Shown here in pieces: positions 8,924 through 17,764 of a stretch of 58,549 nucleotides of DNA; the stretch's first letter is position 1; every line of letters starts with the position of its first letter. Source of the DNA: an uncultured Acetobacteraceae bacterium (GTDB lineage: Bacteria; Pseudomonadota; Alphaproteobacteria; Acetobacterales; Acetobacteraceae). Below the pieces are notes generated by a model that was not told the DNA's origin, did no database searches, and saw nothing but the letters and a program-made list of their open reading frames with translations. A program made the position numbers and the translations under genes. The stretch is from the NCBI GenBank assembly GCA_937873175.1, contig CALMVT010000280.1:1-58549 (forward strand), in the 5' to 3' direction.

Positions 8924-10030
8924 TTAACCGCGGGCGGACGCGGGAGGGGTCCAGATCTGGAACCGCTCACCGCGCATCGACTGGGCGACGCCCAATCCCG
9001 TCGCCACGAACGCCGAGGCAATGCCCACGAGCTTGCCAAACGGCCCGGCAGGACGCAGCCGTGCGGCCACCAGAAGCGCCGTCCCAGCAAGAGCGCAAAG
9101 CAGCAGCAATACCCACGCGCCAAGCACCGCCAACCCTGCCGCGAAGCACAGCAGCGCCGCCCCCAGCAGGTAAGCCGCGAACCAGCGCAGCAGCTTGTGC
9201 GAAACGTACTTATAACGGTTGAACAGCGGAAGCTTGGCCAAGTCGGCGCGCAGCATCCGGTGCACGTTGAAAGCCTGGCAGGCAATGCGGACCTTGCGCC
9301 GGAACTCGTCGCCCGCGTGCGTCGCGGACTCCTCGTAGGCCAGCGCGTCGCTGGCCCGCACGACCCGGTGGCCGCCGCACAGGATTGACAGGGACACATA
9401 CATATCGTCGATGATGTCGGGCGGCGGCGGCCGGTGCAGCGCGCGCCGGATTGCGAAGATCGACCCGTCGGCGCCCATCGTCGATCCGCTGCTGGATTCA
9501 AGCTCCTTGATGGTCTCTTCCAATCGCCAATACAGCGAACCCGTCACCGCCGTGGCGCTGTCATTGGCCCGGGTGTAAACCAAGTGGCCGCACACGCACC
9601 CGACTGCCGGGTCATCGAAGCGCTGTAGCAGCCGGGGAATGGCGTCGGGCGCGAAGGTGACATTCGCGTCGGAGAACACCAGGATGTCGGCATTGGTTTG
9701 CGCGACCAGCGTGTTCATGCCGTAGGTCTTGCCCTGTCGCGTCGGCGACGCGACCACGGTGATCTCGTTCTCGTACTCGCGCAGGATTTCGGCCGTGCGA
9801 TCCGACGCCGCATCGACATAGATCAGCAGCTCAAGGCCGGGCACCGCCTCGCGCATGCTGACCATGTTGCCGGCCTTGGCGCGGATGACTTTTTCCTCGT
9901 TGTAGGCGCAGACGCACAAGGCCACGCGGGGGGGTGGGGCGGGCTGCGTCGGGAGCGGCACGGCGGTTCGCCGGGGCCGAAACCGGTCAAGCAGCGCGAG
10001 GCTCAAGGGGTATGTGGCGAAAGGGTGCAC
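8924..10030 (-). CDS. GT2 membrane glycosyltransferase
   Basis: This GT2 enzyme has the GT-A nucleotide-binding start RVALCVCAYNEEKVI, the DAASDRTAEI strand, the DxD-like segment LVFSDANVTF, and the acceptor motif MGADGSIFAIRR. Two hydrophobic stretches follow near the C-terminus (about residues 265-310). It adds a sugar to the growing lipid-linked EPS unit. The GTG at 10030 is the only standard start. However, the frame is open upstream to the stop of the preceding GT4 gene (TAA 10100-10102), and it encodes a hydrophobic stretch (LLGQQLLASACVFAAVGV) typical of the N-terminal helix in this family. A CTG about 40 nt upstream has GGGAG seven bases before it, so the true start may be that CTG. 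Confidence 0.87.
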   Translation of the reverse strand: MHPFATYPLSLALLDRFRPRRTAVPLPTQPAPPPRVALCVCAYNEEKVIRAKAGNMVSMREAVPGLELLIYVDAASDRTAEILREYENEITVVASPTRQGKTYGMNTLVAQTNADILVFSDANVTFAPDAIPRLLQRFDDPAVGCVCGHLVYTRANDSATAVTGSLYWRLEETIKELESSSGSTMGADGSIFAIRRALHRPPPPDIIDDMYVSLSILCGGHRVVRASDALAYEESATHAGDEFRRKVRIACQAFNVHRMLRADLAKLPLFNRYKYVSHKLLRWFAAYLLGAALLCFAAGLAVLGAWVLLLLCALAGTALLVAARLRPAGPFGKLVGIASAFVATGLGVAQSMRGERFQIWTPPASARG

Positions 10031-10099
10031 GCCGACCGCTGCAAAGACGCAAGCGCTGGCGAGCAGTTGCTGACCTAGCAGGACAAGTCTCCCAGTGAC

Positions 10100-11371
10100 T
10101 TAAGGATGGTGCGGCTGGACCGTCGCGCCATGCCAAGGCGCTCCAGCCTTTTCCGGGACCGGCCGGCGGGCGGCGGCTGCCTCCAGCACTGCCTCATACT
10201 CGGCAGTGATGCGAGAAGGCATGAAGTTTGCGGCGGCTTTGCGGCATTTCGCGAACACACCCGTACGATCCCAAGAAGCGCTGATCAGCGCGGACAGGCT
10301 GGTGAACAGCGCCTCCGCGTCGGTTCCCGCGATGAGGAAGCCGTTGCGTCCATGCTCGACCACCTCCGAAAGCCCGCCCAGCGGACTGGCCAGGCTCGGC
10401 ACGCCATAGGCCAAAGCTTCATGAAAAACACGGGGGAAAGGGTCCTCCCAGATTGAGGGAATCACCAGCAGGTCGATGGAGGGAAAAAAGGCCGACGGCG
10501 CGGCATGGCCGACGAAGCTGATGCCCGCGGCACCCGCCGCCCGCCCGTGCAGCGCCGCCGTGTATTCGGGCTTTCCCGTTCCGGCGATGCTGAGAAAGGC
10601 CGCGCCTTCCGGCAAGCGACGCGCGGCGTCGATCAGGTTCTCCAGCCCCTTGGACGGATCGAGCCGCCCCATGAAGCCCAGGCGGAGCGGCGTGCGGGGA
10701 ACCGGCGGCACGGCGTCGGGCAGCGCGTCCGCCGCGTTGTTGCCGCGGATGATGCGGATGGGCTGCTGGCCGGCCGCCGCGCGGGGAAAGGCGCCGGCCG
10801 CGGTCAGGCGGTCGAACACCCGGTTGCTGACGCAGGTCACCATATCCGGGATCCCCGACATGGCCCGGCGCGGCCGGCTGAAGACCCGGCACTCCGCGCA
10901 AAGCGACGCGCAGTTGCCCCGGCCGGGCCGCCACATGGCGCTGCGTGGGCATGCCGTGTAGTAGTCGTGCAGCGTTTGCACGATGGGGATGCCCAGCTCC
11001 TGCGCCGCTGCCCACGCCGAGGCCGAGAAGCCCTGGAGGTTATGGAAATTCACGACGTCGGGGGACAAGCGGCGCAACAAACGGGTGAGCCGCCGCTTCA
11101 TCACGGGGTTGTATGCTTCCATTGTCTGGAACACAACTCTCCATGGCAAAGTTTTACTTGCGCCGTGCGGCCAGAAGACATTTGCAAGCGGAACGTAATG
11201 CACGGGTATTCCGTCGATCTCGCGCGTTTCGGCCCGCCATCCCGGGGTAAGCGTCACCACATTGCAATCGTGGCCGCGGCCCATCATCTGTGCAGCAAGC
11301 AGGCGAAGCGTCGTCTCCGCTCCGGCCGCGCCGTAGGGAGGATAAAGTGTGTTCAGAAACGTCAGGCGCAC
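10100..11371 (-). CDS. GT4 glycosyltransferase
   Basis: This is a 423-residue GT-B enzyme. The N-terminal domain opens with the glycine-rich loop YPPYGAAGAETTLRLLA and contains VVNFHNLQGFS and the HDYYTACPR segment. The C-terminal domain has GFMGRLDPSKGLENLIDAA, then IPSIWEDPFPRVFHEALAYG with the donor-binding acidic pair, and then GLSEVVEHGRNGFL. These are standard for GT4 retaining transferases that act on nucleotide-sugar donors at the inner membrane. It shares a strand and transcript with the GT2 gene that follows: its TAA stop is in the same frame as that gene, about 70 nt before the GTG start. It is divergent from the AAA ATPase gene, about 100 bp apart. Confidence 0.9.
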   Translation of the reverse strand: MRLTFLNTLYPPYGAAGAETTLRLLAAQMMGRGHDCNVVTLTPGWRAETREIDGIPVHYVPLANVFWPHGASKTLPWRVVFQTMEAYNPVMKRRLTRLLRRLSPDVVNFHNLQGFSASAWAAAQELGIPIVQTLHDYYTACPRSAMWRPGRGNCASLCAECRVFSRPRRAMSGIPDMVTCVSNRVFDRLTAAGAFPRAAAGQQPIRIIRGNNAADALPDAVPPVPRTPLRLGFMGRLDPSKGLENLIDAARRLPEGAAFLSIAGTGKPEYTAALHGRAAGAAGISFVGHAAPSAFFPSIDLLVIPSIWEDPFPRVFHEALAYGVPSLASPLGGLSEVVEHGRNGFLIAGTDAEALFTSLSALISASWDRTGVFAKCRKAAANFMPSRITAEYEAVLEAAAARRPVPEKAGAPWHGATVQPHHP

Positions 11372-11473
11372 AGAGTACCTCCGCAGGAGTCACGCGATCG
11401 TGTTGCTTGAAGCCCGCCCGAAGTTTCGACGGTTTGCGTTGCATTGCAGCATCCAGGTGATTTACTTCCACCC

Positions 11474-12793
11474 ATGAGTTTCGTCACGCGCATGCTCCGC
11501 CGTTCGCCGCGTCCTGCGCCGGAGGCGTCCCTATCTCCGCCCCGGCACGCAGCCCCCCGCCTCAGCATGCCCCCGCGCCCCGGCGTTGCACGTCCGGGCG
11601 GCCCCTCCCCTACCGACATCGCGCCCTCGCCTTCCCAGCAGCACGCGCTGCGGGAGGTTTTCACGCCGACGCGCCCGCAGCGCAGTTCGCGGCGGGTCAG
11701 CGGGCGGCAAACGGAACTGCTGCGGATCTTCCGCGCCATCGCGCTCGACCGGGCGCATGTCGTGCTATACGGCGAGCGCGGGCGCGGCAAGACCTCTCTT
11801 GTGAACCTCGTGGCCTCCGCCGCCCGGAGTTCCGGCTACATGGTCGGGCGCTACACCTGCTCCTTCGACAGCTGCTTCGAGGACATCGTGCGCGGGCTGG
11901 CGCGTGATCTGCCGAAGTCGATGCTGGCGGCGCCCATCGTCCAGGACGATGAGCTTGAAGGGTGCGAGGCGGCGTTGCCGCGCGCCCGGGTCCAGCCGCG
12001 CGATGTCGCAGCCCTGCCCGGCCGCTTGGCGGGGCGCCACGTGGTGCTGATTGCCGACGAATTCGACCGCGTGGAAGATTCTGCGACGCGGACCTGGTTC
12101 GCCGACGCGATCAAGCAAGCGTCCGACCGCGGCGCCGCGATCAGCTTCATCATCGTCGGCGTGTCTGACAGCCTTGAGGAGTTGGTCGGGCGGCACCCGT
12201 CCATCCAGCGCAACATCCTCGGCCTCGCCCTGCCTTTGCTGACCGACACGGAAATCGACGAGATCCTCGTGCAAGGCGGCCGGGACGCCGCGATCGAGTT
12301 CCTGCCCGAAGTGCGCCATGCCGTCGTGAACGTCGCCCGCGGCGTGCCGTATGTGGCCCAGCTTCTTGGCCTGCACGCGGGGACGGAGGCGATTGCGCGT
12401 GCGTCGCCGGAAGTCGAGCCGCCGGACTTGCTGGCGGCCTTCCGCCGGGCTGTGGACGAGGCCGATCCCCGCGTGGCCGCGATCTACCAAGGGATCACCG
12501 GAGGCGAGCGCGACCGCGGGATGCTCGAAAGCCTGCGGGCCATCGCCGCCGGGGAGCAGGACCGTTATGCCCGGTTCATCGTGTCCGAGCAGGAAGGCGT
12601 GCACTACATCGCGGATCATTGGCTGGAGCCGGGCGCGTGGGAGCGACTCATGGACACCGGAACGGTGCGGGCTTGCCGGAGCATCGGCCCGGACTGCTTC
12701 GCCTTTTCCGAACCCATGCTGCAGCACTACATTCTGATGCGGGAAGCGCTTGACCGTGGGCTGCCGCTCCACAACGGGGGCGCATTCGGCTGA
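11474..12793 (+). CDS. AAA ATPase domain protein of the EPS locus
   Basis: This roughly 439-residue soluble protein has a proline-rich N-terminal 70 residues followed by an ORC/ExeA-like AAA domain. An intact Walker A (YGERGRGKTSLV, about residue 98-108) and Walker B (VVLIADEFDRV, about 189-199) are visible, and a sensor-like IIVGVSDS strand follows. The family binds and hydrolyses ATP, but its role in polysaccharide loci is not established. It may act as a switch or assembly factor for the export machine (inference). The start at 11474 was preferred because AGGTGA lies 12 nt upstream. An ATG at 11444 would add ten residues and has no visible ribosome-binding site. It is convergent with the beta-barrel gene 30 bp downstream. 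Confidence 0.8.
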   Translation: MSFVTRMLRRSPRPAPEASLSPPRHAAPRLSMPPRPGVARPGGPSPTDIAPSPSQQHALREVFTPTRPQRSSRRVSGRQTELLRIFRAIALDRAHVVLYGERGRGKTSLVNLVASAARSSGYMVGRYTCSFDSCFEDIVRGLARDLPKSMLAAPIVQDDELEGCEAALPRARVQPRDVAALPGRLAGRHVVLIADEFDRVEDSATRTWFADAIKQASDRGAAISFIIVGVSDSLEELVGRHPSIQRNILGLALPLLTDTEIDEILVQGGRDAAIEFLPEVRHAVVNVARGVPYVAQLLGLHAGTEAIARASPEVEPPDLLAAFRRAVDEADPRVAAIYQGITGGERDRGMLESLRAIAAGEQDRYARFIVSEQEGVHYIADHWLEPGAWERLMDTGTVRACRSIGPDCFAFSEPMLQHYILMREALDRGLPLHNGGAFG

Positions 12794-12823
12794 TGGCTGG
12801 GGCGCCGGAATGGCCGGCCGCCG

Positions 12824-14203
12824 TCACAAGGCCAAATGGATTCCGAACAGCACGACGTTGCGGTTGTAGCTGCCGGTGGTTAGGGTGTTCAGCTGCTGGC
12901 CAAGCGACACGCCCGCCTGCTGGGTAGAACTGAGCGGCGTATTCAGCACCTGCGTGCCGACAATCGATGCGTTCCCCGGACCGCTCTGCTGCGTGAAGTC
13001 GTAATCGGCAGACAAGCGCAAGCGGCGGTTGACCAGGCAGTTCACGCCGCCGCCCAATGTGTAGCTGGTCGTGGTGCCGGTTGACTGAAAGTACTCCGCG
13101 GCCTGGAAGCTGCCCCGGCCCTGCAACAGGACGTTGCGCTGGAGTTCATGGTCCAGAACGAGCCCGGTCGTCGTGAAGGTGTAGCCGGCGGTTCCTTCCG
13201 TCTGCACATCCTCGATCTGCCGCCGCACATAGCCGGTCAAGGTGGTCAGCCCCGTCGGCGTGTAGATCACGTTCGCTTCGGCGATCGGAGCCGTGCGGGT
13301 GCCGTATTGGGACGCGGCGAAATCCCGCACCTCAATCCCGGCGAGCAGGCGGTAGCGCCATAAGCCGGTCGCCTGGTAATCGATGCCGGCCAGGGCCAGG
13401 AAGCTCTTCGAGTTGTTGCTGACCTCCTCGTTCTGCGGCCGGATGTAGTGCGAGTTGATCCCTTGCAGCACGACCAGGATGCTGCGCTGGTCGCTCAGGC
13501 TATAGCGGGTCGTGACGCCGCCGCTCACCACGGTCCGATCGCGAAAACGTTGGCTAGTCGGCAGCCCGGCAACGGACGCATTGCCGAATTGGAACAAGCG
13601 GACATCGATGTTGGGCACGAAAGAGAACCGGCCGGATTCAATCGTGTAGTCCGCACGCACGGCATCGACATCGTAAGGCAGCGGCGTCGTCGTCGCGATA
13701 GCGCCGATGTCCGTGCCGAGCTGGTGCTGCCGGAAATGCGAGTAGGCGATATCCAGGTCGTGGCGGCCGATCGTGTAGCCGCCGCCAATCGAAACGTTGT
13801 AGTTGGTGTAATTCTGGTTGGAGGCGCTGAAATACGAGTAGTTGTCCAAGCTGGCCGAAACGCCGAAGCGATTGCGGGACCAGTTGGAATTCGCAATGAT
13901 CGAGGGCGACGTCTTGACGAAACCGCTGCTCGGCCCGCCGCTGATGCCCAGAATGTTTGAGTCGTAGCCGACGCTTTCATCCAAACGCGCGTTGACGGTG
14001 TAGGCCCCAAGCCGCACGCCGGGTTCCTGATACAAGGGCCGGAGCCGGGACAGCACCGTCACGCCCTGATCACGGTCGAAGCCTGGGACTCCCGTTGGGA
14101 AATAGTTCTCGACATACTGCGCATGGGCGCCTGGCGAGAAGCCCCACGCCAACAGGCCGACCCCGATACACGACAAGCGCCGCCGTGTTCCTGACCGTGC
14201 CAT
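12824..14203 (-). CDS. Outer-membrane beta-barrel protein (EPS-associated)
   Basis: The 459-residue precursor has a Sec signal peptide (twin-Arg/Arg-rich start, then CIGVGLLAWGFSPGAHA, cleavage near residue 28). The remainder alternates polar and aromatic residues as in amphipathic beta-strands (for example FGVSASLDNYSYFSASNQN and YNVSIGGGYTIG). No soluble domain is visible. This fits the outer-membrane beta-barrel family often found in EPS loci, probably helping secretion or surface attachment. The start at 14203 follows GGCGGAGG with good spacing. It is divergent from the Wza-like gene 233 bp away, consistent with joint control of two outer-membrane components. Confidence 0.82.
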   Translation of the reverse strand: MARSGTRRRLSCIGVGLLAWGFSPGAHAQYVENYFPTGVPGFDRDQGVTVLSRLRPLYQEPGVRLGAYTVNARLDESVGYDSNILGISGGPSSGFVKTSPSIIANSNWSRNRFGVSASLDNYSYFSASNQNYTNYNVSIGGGYTIGRHDLDIAYSHFRQHQLGTDIGAIATTTPLPYDVDAVRADYTIESGRFSFVPNIDVRLFQFGNASVAGLPTSQRFRDRTVVSGGVTTRYSLSDQRSILVVLQGINSHYIRPQNEEVSNNSKSFLALAGIDYQATGLWRYRLLAGIEVRDFAASQYGTRTAPIAEANVIYTPTGLTTLTGYVRRQIEDVQTEGTAGYTFTTTGLVLDHELQRNVLLQGRGSFQAAEYFQSTGTTTSYTLGGGVNCLVNRRLRLSADYDFTQQSGPGNASIVGTQVLNTPLSSTQQAGVSLGQQLNTLTTGSYNRNVVLFGIHLAL

Positions 14204-14436
14204 GACCCCTCCGCCGCCATCCATCGTTCCCGCAAGGACACGAGCGTGCCGATGCGGTCAAGGGCAAAGGCGGTCCAAGACGGAGTTGAGGAGAACCGCC
14301 CCCAATTATGATCGTGCCGTGCGACCTTGATGCAACGATTATACCTGATCGTGAGCCAAGCGTGGCAGTTGCTCTCGACGGTGCAACCAAACCGGCCATA
14401 ACATGCTAAGAGGGATGCCGAAATCAGGAGAACGTC

Positions 14437-15042
14437 ATGCGTGTGACATGTACAAGGCCCGGACTGCTGTCGAGGCGGGTCGCTTTGGCCGGCATCGCGG
14501 CGGCGCCGGTGGCTGGCCTTGTGGGCTGCGGCGGCCCCGGCTCGGGCCTTCCGCCCGTGCCCGACGTGAACGCCAGCATCTACACGCTGGGACCAGGCGA
14601 CCAGATCCGGATCATCACGTTCGGCGAGCAGCAGTTGACGGGCGAGTTCCGGGTCGATGCGGCCGGGGAGATCGCCTTGCCTCTCGTCGGCGACGTGCAT
14701 GCCGGCGGCCTGACCCCGAAGCAACTGGAGGGTTCGGTCGCCCAGGCGCTGACCCGGTCCAAGCTCTACAGGAATCCCAGCGTTTCGGTCGAGGTGATCG
14801 CCTACCGGCCGATCTTCATCTTGGGCGAGGTCGCCCGCCCGGGGCAGTATCCTTATCAGCCCGCCATGACCGTCGTCACCGCGGCGGCGGTGGCCGGCGG
14901 CTTCACCTACCGCGCGGTCACCAACCGGTTTTCGATCGTCCGCACCAGCAACAAGGCGCCCGAAACGACCGAGGGCGGCGCTATACGAGAAACGCTGGTG
15001 CAGCCCGGTGACGTTATCACGGTGTTCGAGCGGATCTTCTGA
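14437..15042 (+). CDS. Wza-like polysaccharide export lipoprotein
   Basis: This 201-residue protein begins with a lipoprotein signal (RRVALAGIAAAPVAGLVGC, with the lipid-modified Cys near residue 31). It then has a Poly_export domain (YTLGPGDQIRIITFGEQQLTGEF) and one SLBB domain (ILGEVARPGQYPYQPAMTVV). It would form the outer-membrane/periplasmic exit channel that works with the Wzc-like protein. E. coli Wza has about 380 residues with several SLBB repeats and a C-terminal helix that crosses the outer membrane. This one stops after a single SLBB domain, so it may depend on another protein, perhaps the divergent beta-barrel, to cross the membrane (inference). Confidence 0.92.
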   Translation: MRVTCTRPGLLSRRVALAGIAAAPVAGLVGCGGPGSGLPPVPDVNASIYTLGPGDQIRIITFGEQQLTGEFRVDAAGEIALPLVGDVHAGGLTPKQLEGSVAQALTRSKLYRNPSVSVEVIAYRPIFILGEVARPGQYPYQPAMTVVTAAAVAGGFTYRAVTNRFSIVRTSNKAPETTEGGAIRETLVQPGDVITVFERIF

Positions 15043-15297
15043 TCATATGTGGTGAATTTGCCACAAGCTTTGTGACGGGATAACCACATGAGTTGATTGT
15101 GGTTTACCGTTGCGCTTTCAAACCTCCACCCTTCAGCTAAGGGACGTTGCAACACCCACGAGCATCGTCAACGATACGTGATCGGCACTTTGTGTGCGTT
15201 GCGGCATGGTTCGCGTTAACAGATGTAAGGGACCATCCCTTGTGAATAGCGTTTACATCTGCGCGGCTGACCTTGGCGATGGGCGGAGAATCTACGG
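15043..15297 (+). promoter_or_regulatory. Leader region with nested inverted repeats before wbaP-like gene
   Basis: This 255-bp gap carries two sets of symmetry. Near its left end, ATGTGGT (15047-15053) pairs with ACCACAT (15083-15089), and the stem CACAA-GCT-TTGTG lies between them. Another TGTGGT copy is at about 15099. Near its right end, CAGATGTAA (15220-15228) pairs perfectly with TTACATCTG (15253-15261), and AAGGGA/TCCCTT (15227-15232/15236-15241) forms a hairpin nested inside. The second set is 36 nt before the downstream ATG. These look like operator or attenuator elements for the initiating transferase gene. The regulator is unknown. Confidence 0.45.
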
Positions 15298-16752
15298 ATG
15301 CATGTTAACTCTCTAACGCGTGAGACTTCGCCACGATTGCGTGTTCGCCGTGTGCCGTTCAGGCCGGCGACGATCCGCTGGATGGCACTGTTTTCCGCCG
15401 ACATCGTCGCGTTGCTACTGGCAGCGGCGGTGGCGGTGTGCACGCACATGATGTATGAAAGCGTATCTCTGGATCAAACCTTGCGCCAGATCCCCACTCA
15501 AGGGTTCGGCTGGCGCGGGTGGGGCAGCATCCTCGTCGCCGCCCTGCTCGTCGCCTACTTCGGCTGCCGTGGCCATTACACCCTCCGCGTGCCGATCTGG
15601 ACGGAGTTGCGCGGCCTGGCAGCGGGGGTGGCCATCGGCTTTCTCTGCGACAGCTACATCCGCGTCATCGTTTACAACTCGCACCTTGGGTTTGAAAGCA
15701 TATCCCGTTGGGTTTTGCTCCTGCCGTGCCTGCTCCTGATGCGCAAGCTGGCACGGACGATCCTTGACGACTTCGGCGTGTGGCGTTTGCGCACCCTCAT
15801 CATCGGCGATGACGCCGCCTTGAAATCGACGCGGGCGGCGTTCCAATCAGACGCCCGGCTCGGCTACGAGGTCGTGGCATCTGTCGGCTTGCACGCGGTC
15901 AACCACGCCCCGGGCCGCGGGACATGGTTGCTGGAGCAGCATGACGCGGAATTCGCGGTGATCGCGACGCGGGGCGACATTTCCGGGGAAGCCGCCCGCT
16001 TTGCCGAGGACCTATCGCGCGAGCGCGTGCCTTTTGCGCTCGTTCCGGCCTTTGACGGGCTGCCAGTCAGCGCATTCAACAGCCAGTACTTCTTCACGCA
16101 TGACGTGACGTTGCTGGTATACGGCAACAACCTCGCGCGCCCGCTCAGCCGCTTCGTCAAGGCGTTTTTCGACCAGGCGGTTGCCTTGTTCCTGTTGGTG
16201 GCGTTGTCGCCGCTTTTCCTGGCGCTCGCCTTGCTGATCCGTGCTGACGGAGGCCCGGCGCTGTTCGGCCATCGCCGCGTCGGCGAGAACGGGCGGTCGT
16301 TCCGGTGCTTCAAGTTCCGGTCCATGGTCACAAACGCGGACGAGGTGCTGCAGCAGGTGCTCAACACCGATCCGCGGGCGAAGGCGCAATGGCTGGCGAC
16401 CCACAAGCTCCAGGATGACCCCCGCATCACCTCGATCGGCCGGGTGCTCCGCGGAACGAGCCTCGACGAGTTGCCGCAGTTGCTCAACGTCGTCCGGGGC
16501 GAGATGAGCCTGGTCGGCCCCCGCCCGATCATCGATGCAGAAATCCCGCGCTACGGCCGCGACATCTCCTACTACTTTGAGACCAAGCCGGGGATCACCG
16601 GGCTGTGGCAGGTCAGCGGGCGGAGCAACACGACGTATGAGCACCGCGTGTCCCTCGATGTCTGGTATGTGCGCAACTGGTCGCTCTGGCACGACATCGC
16701 CATCTTGTTGAAAACGCTCCCGGCGGTACTGAAGAAGGAGGGCGCGGTCTGA
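15298..16752 (+). CDS. WbaP-type undecaprenyl-phosphate sugar phosphotransferase
   Basis: This 484-residue protein has four to five N-terminal TM helices (about residues 25-140), a CoA-binding-like middle domain (LRTLIIGDDAALKSTRA), one more TM (about 280-305) and the bacterial sugar transferase domain. The catalytic domain shows GHRRVGENGRSFRCFKFRSM, then SLDELPQLLNVVRGEMSLVG and PGITGLWQVSGRS. It transfers a sugar-1-phosphate (galactose or glucose) from UDP-sugar to undecaprenyl phosphate, starting each EPS repeat unit. The exact sugar cannot be read from sequence. The stop codon lies in the loop of a terminator-like hairpin shared with the convergent GT2 gene. Confidence 0.92.
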   Translation: MHVNSLTRETSPRLRVRRVPFRPATIRWMALFSADIVALLLAAAVAVCTHMMYESVSLDQTLRQIPTQGFGWRGWGSILVAALLVAYFGCRGHYTLRVPIWTELRGLAAGVAIGFLCDSYIRVIVYNSHLGFESISRWVLLLPCLLLMRKLARTILDDFGVWRLRTLIIGDDAALKSTRAAFQSDARLGYEVVASVGLHAVNHAPGRGTWLLEQHDAEFAVIATRGDISGEAARFAEDLSRERVPFALVPAFDGLPVSAFNSQYFFTHDVTLLVYGNNLARPLSRFVKAFFDQAVALFLLVALSPLFLALALLIRADGGPALFGHRRVGENGRSFRCFKFRSMVTNADEVLQQVLNTDPRAKAQWLATHKLQDDPRITSIGRVLRGTSLDELPQLLNVVRGEMSLVGPRPIIDAEIPRYGRDISYYFETKPGITGLWQVSGRSNTTYEHRVSLDVWYVRNWSLWHDIAILLKTLPAVLKKEGAV

Positions 16753-16761
16753 GGCCGCGCC
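16741..16761. terminator. Hairpin overlapping wbaP-like stop codon
   Basis: GGCGCGG (16741-16747) and CCGCGCC (16755-16761) form a perfect 7-bp stem with a 7-nt loop that contains the TGA of the sugar transferase gene. The convergent GT2 stop begins two bases later. It is a plausible bidirectional terminator, but no long T-run follows it. Confidence 0.5.
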
Positions 16762-16762
16762 T

Positions 16763-17764
16763 TCAAGCGAGGTGGCTAGCGCCGGGGAAGTAGCCGCCGC
16801 GAAGCGTCTTGCGCAAGATGACGGGCATTTGGCGCATCGTTTCCAGAAAGATGTAGCTGGAGCTCAAGGGAGACTGAACCAGCAACCGGGCGGCCTCCCC
16901 GATCTGTCCTTTTTTCACTGCATCGGTGAACGCCCGGTAGTAGTATAGCCGGTCTATCTTCGCCTTGTGCTGGCGAAGGGCTTTGCAAAGCGCCGGGTCG
17001 CGCGAAACCGCGGAATCTTTCAGAAAATCCCCTTCAAGCTGCGCGATGCGCAACAGGTCGCCAGAGCTTTGCACCTCGGCCAGCGTTCCTGGCCGCATGG
17101 CGTAGTGGTAAAGAACCTCGGGTGTCACCCACCAGCACGCCCCGGCGCGCAGGCAAGCGATATAAAACATGTAATCCTCGCCGAAGCGATTCCGCTCGTC
17201 ATATCGAATGCCATGCTTCAACAGGAAGTCGCGCCGGATCATCGGCTGCATAAACCCATAGCTGAGCCTGGGGTTCTTGGGATCACCGATGTTGCGATAG
17301 ATGAATTCCGCCGCCGTCAGGTGTTGGGGATGCCCCAGGAGGTCCGGCGAGATCAGCAAATAGGGCGTGCCGCCGACCGGCATCAGCAGCAGGTTGTCCG
17401 AGACCATGTGTGCGGCATTCGCATCGGCAAGCGCCAAAAGTCGCGCAAGCCGCTCCGGGCCATAAGCATCATCCGCATCGAGCAACGCGATCCAGCGTCC
17501 GCACGCTGCGTCAAAACCGATGTTGCGCGCGGCCGCGGGCCCGTCGTTGTGCGCTGTGTGCAGCAGCTTGATTCGGTCATCCCTTTGGGCGAACTGCTCG
17601 ACAATCTCCGCCGTGTCATCGGTCGAGCAGTCGTTGATGACGATCAGCTCAAAGCGGCGTTGCGTCTGGTTAAGAACAGACTGGATTGCGGTGCCGATCA
17701 GATGACTGGAGTTGTAGGCGGGTAACAGAATGGAAACGAGGCATTCCTGTCCCGCGTCGTTCAT
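16763..17764 (-). CDS. GT2 family glycosyltransferase
   Basis: This 333-residue GT2 enzyme has the GT-A start CLVSILLPAYNSSHLIGTAI, then ELIVINDCSTDDTAEI, then GPAAARNIGF and the metal-binding IALLDADDAYGP (DxD). The C-terminal part contains YGFMQPMIRRDFLLKHGI and FGEDYMFYIACL, usual for inverting GT2 transferases of surface polysaccharides. The start at 17764 has GGAAAG seven bases upstream. The same reading frame is open further upstream and contains a relic of another GT2 gene (18020-18151), but nothing marks a start there that would make one long protein. Expected cytoplasmic, acting on lipid-linked EPS intermediates. Confidence 0.9.
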   Translation of the reverse strand: MNDAGQECLVSILLPAYNSSHLIGTAIQSVLNQTQRRFELIVINDCSTDDTAEIVEQFAQRDDRIKLLHTAHNDGPAAARNIGFDAACGRWIALLDADDAYGPERLARLLALADANAAHMVSDNLLLMPVGGTPYLLISPDLLGHPQHLTAAEFIYRNIGDPKNPRLSYGFMQPMIRRDFLLKHGIRYDERNRFGEDYMFYIACLRAGACWWVTPEVLYHYAMRPGTLAEVQSSGDLLRIAQLEGDFLKDSAVSRDPALCKALRQHKAKIDRLYYYRAFTDAVKKGQIGEAARLLVQSPLSSSYIFLETMRQMPVILRKTLRGGYFPGASHLA

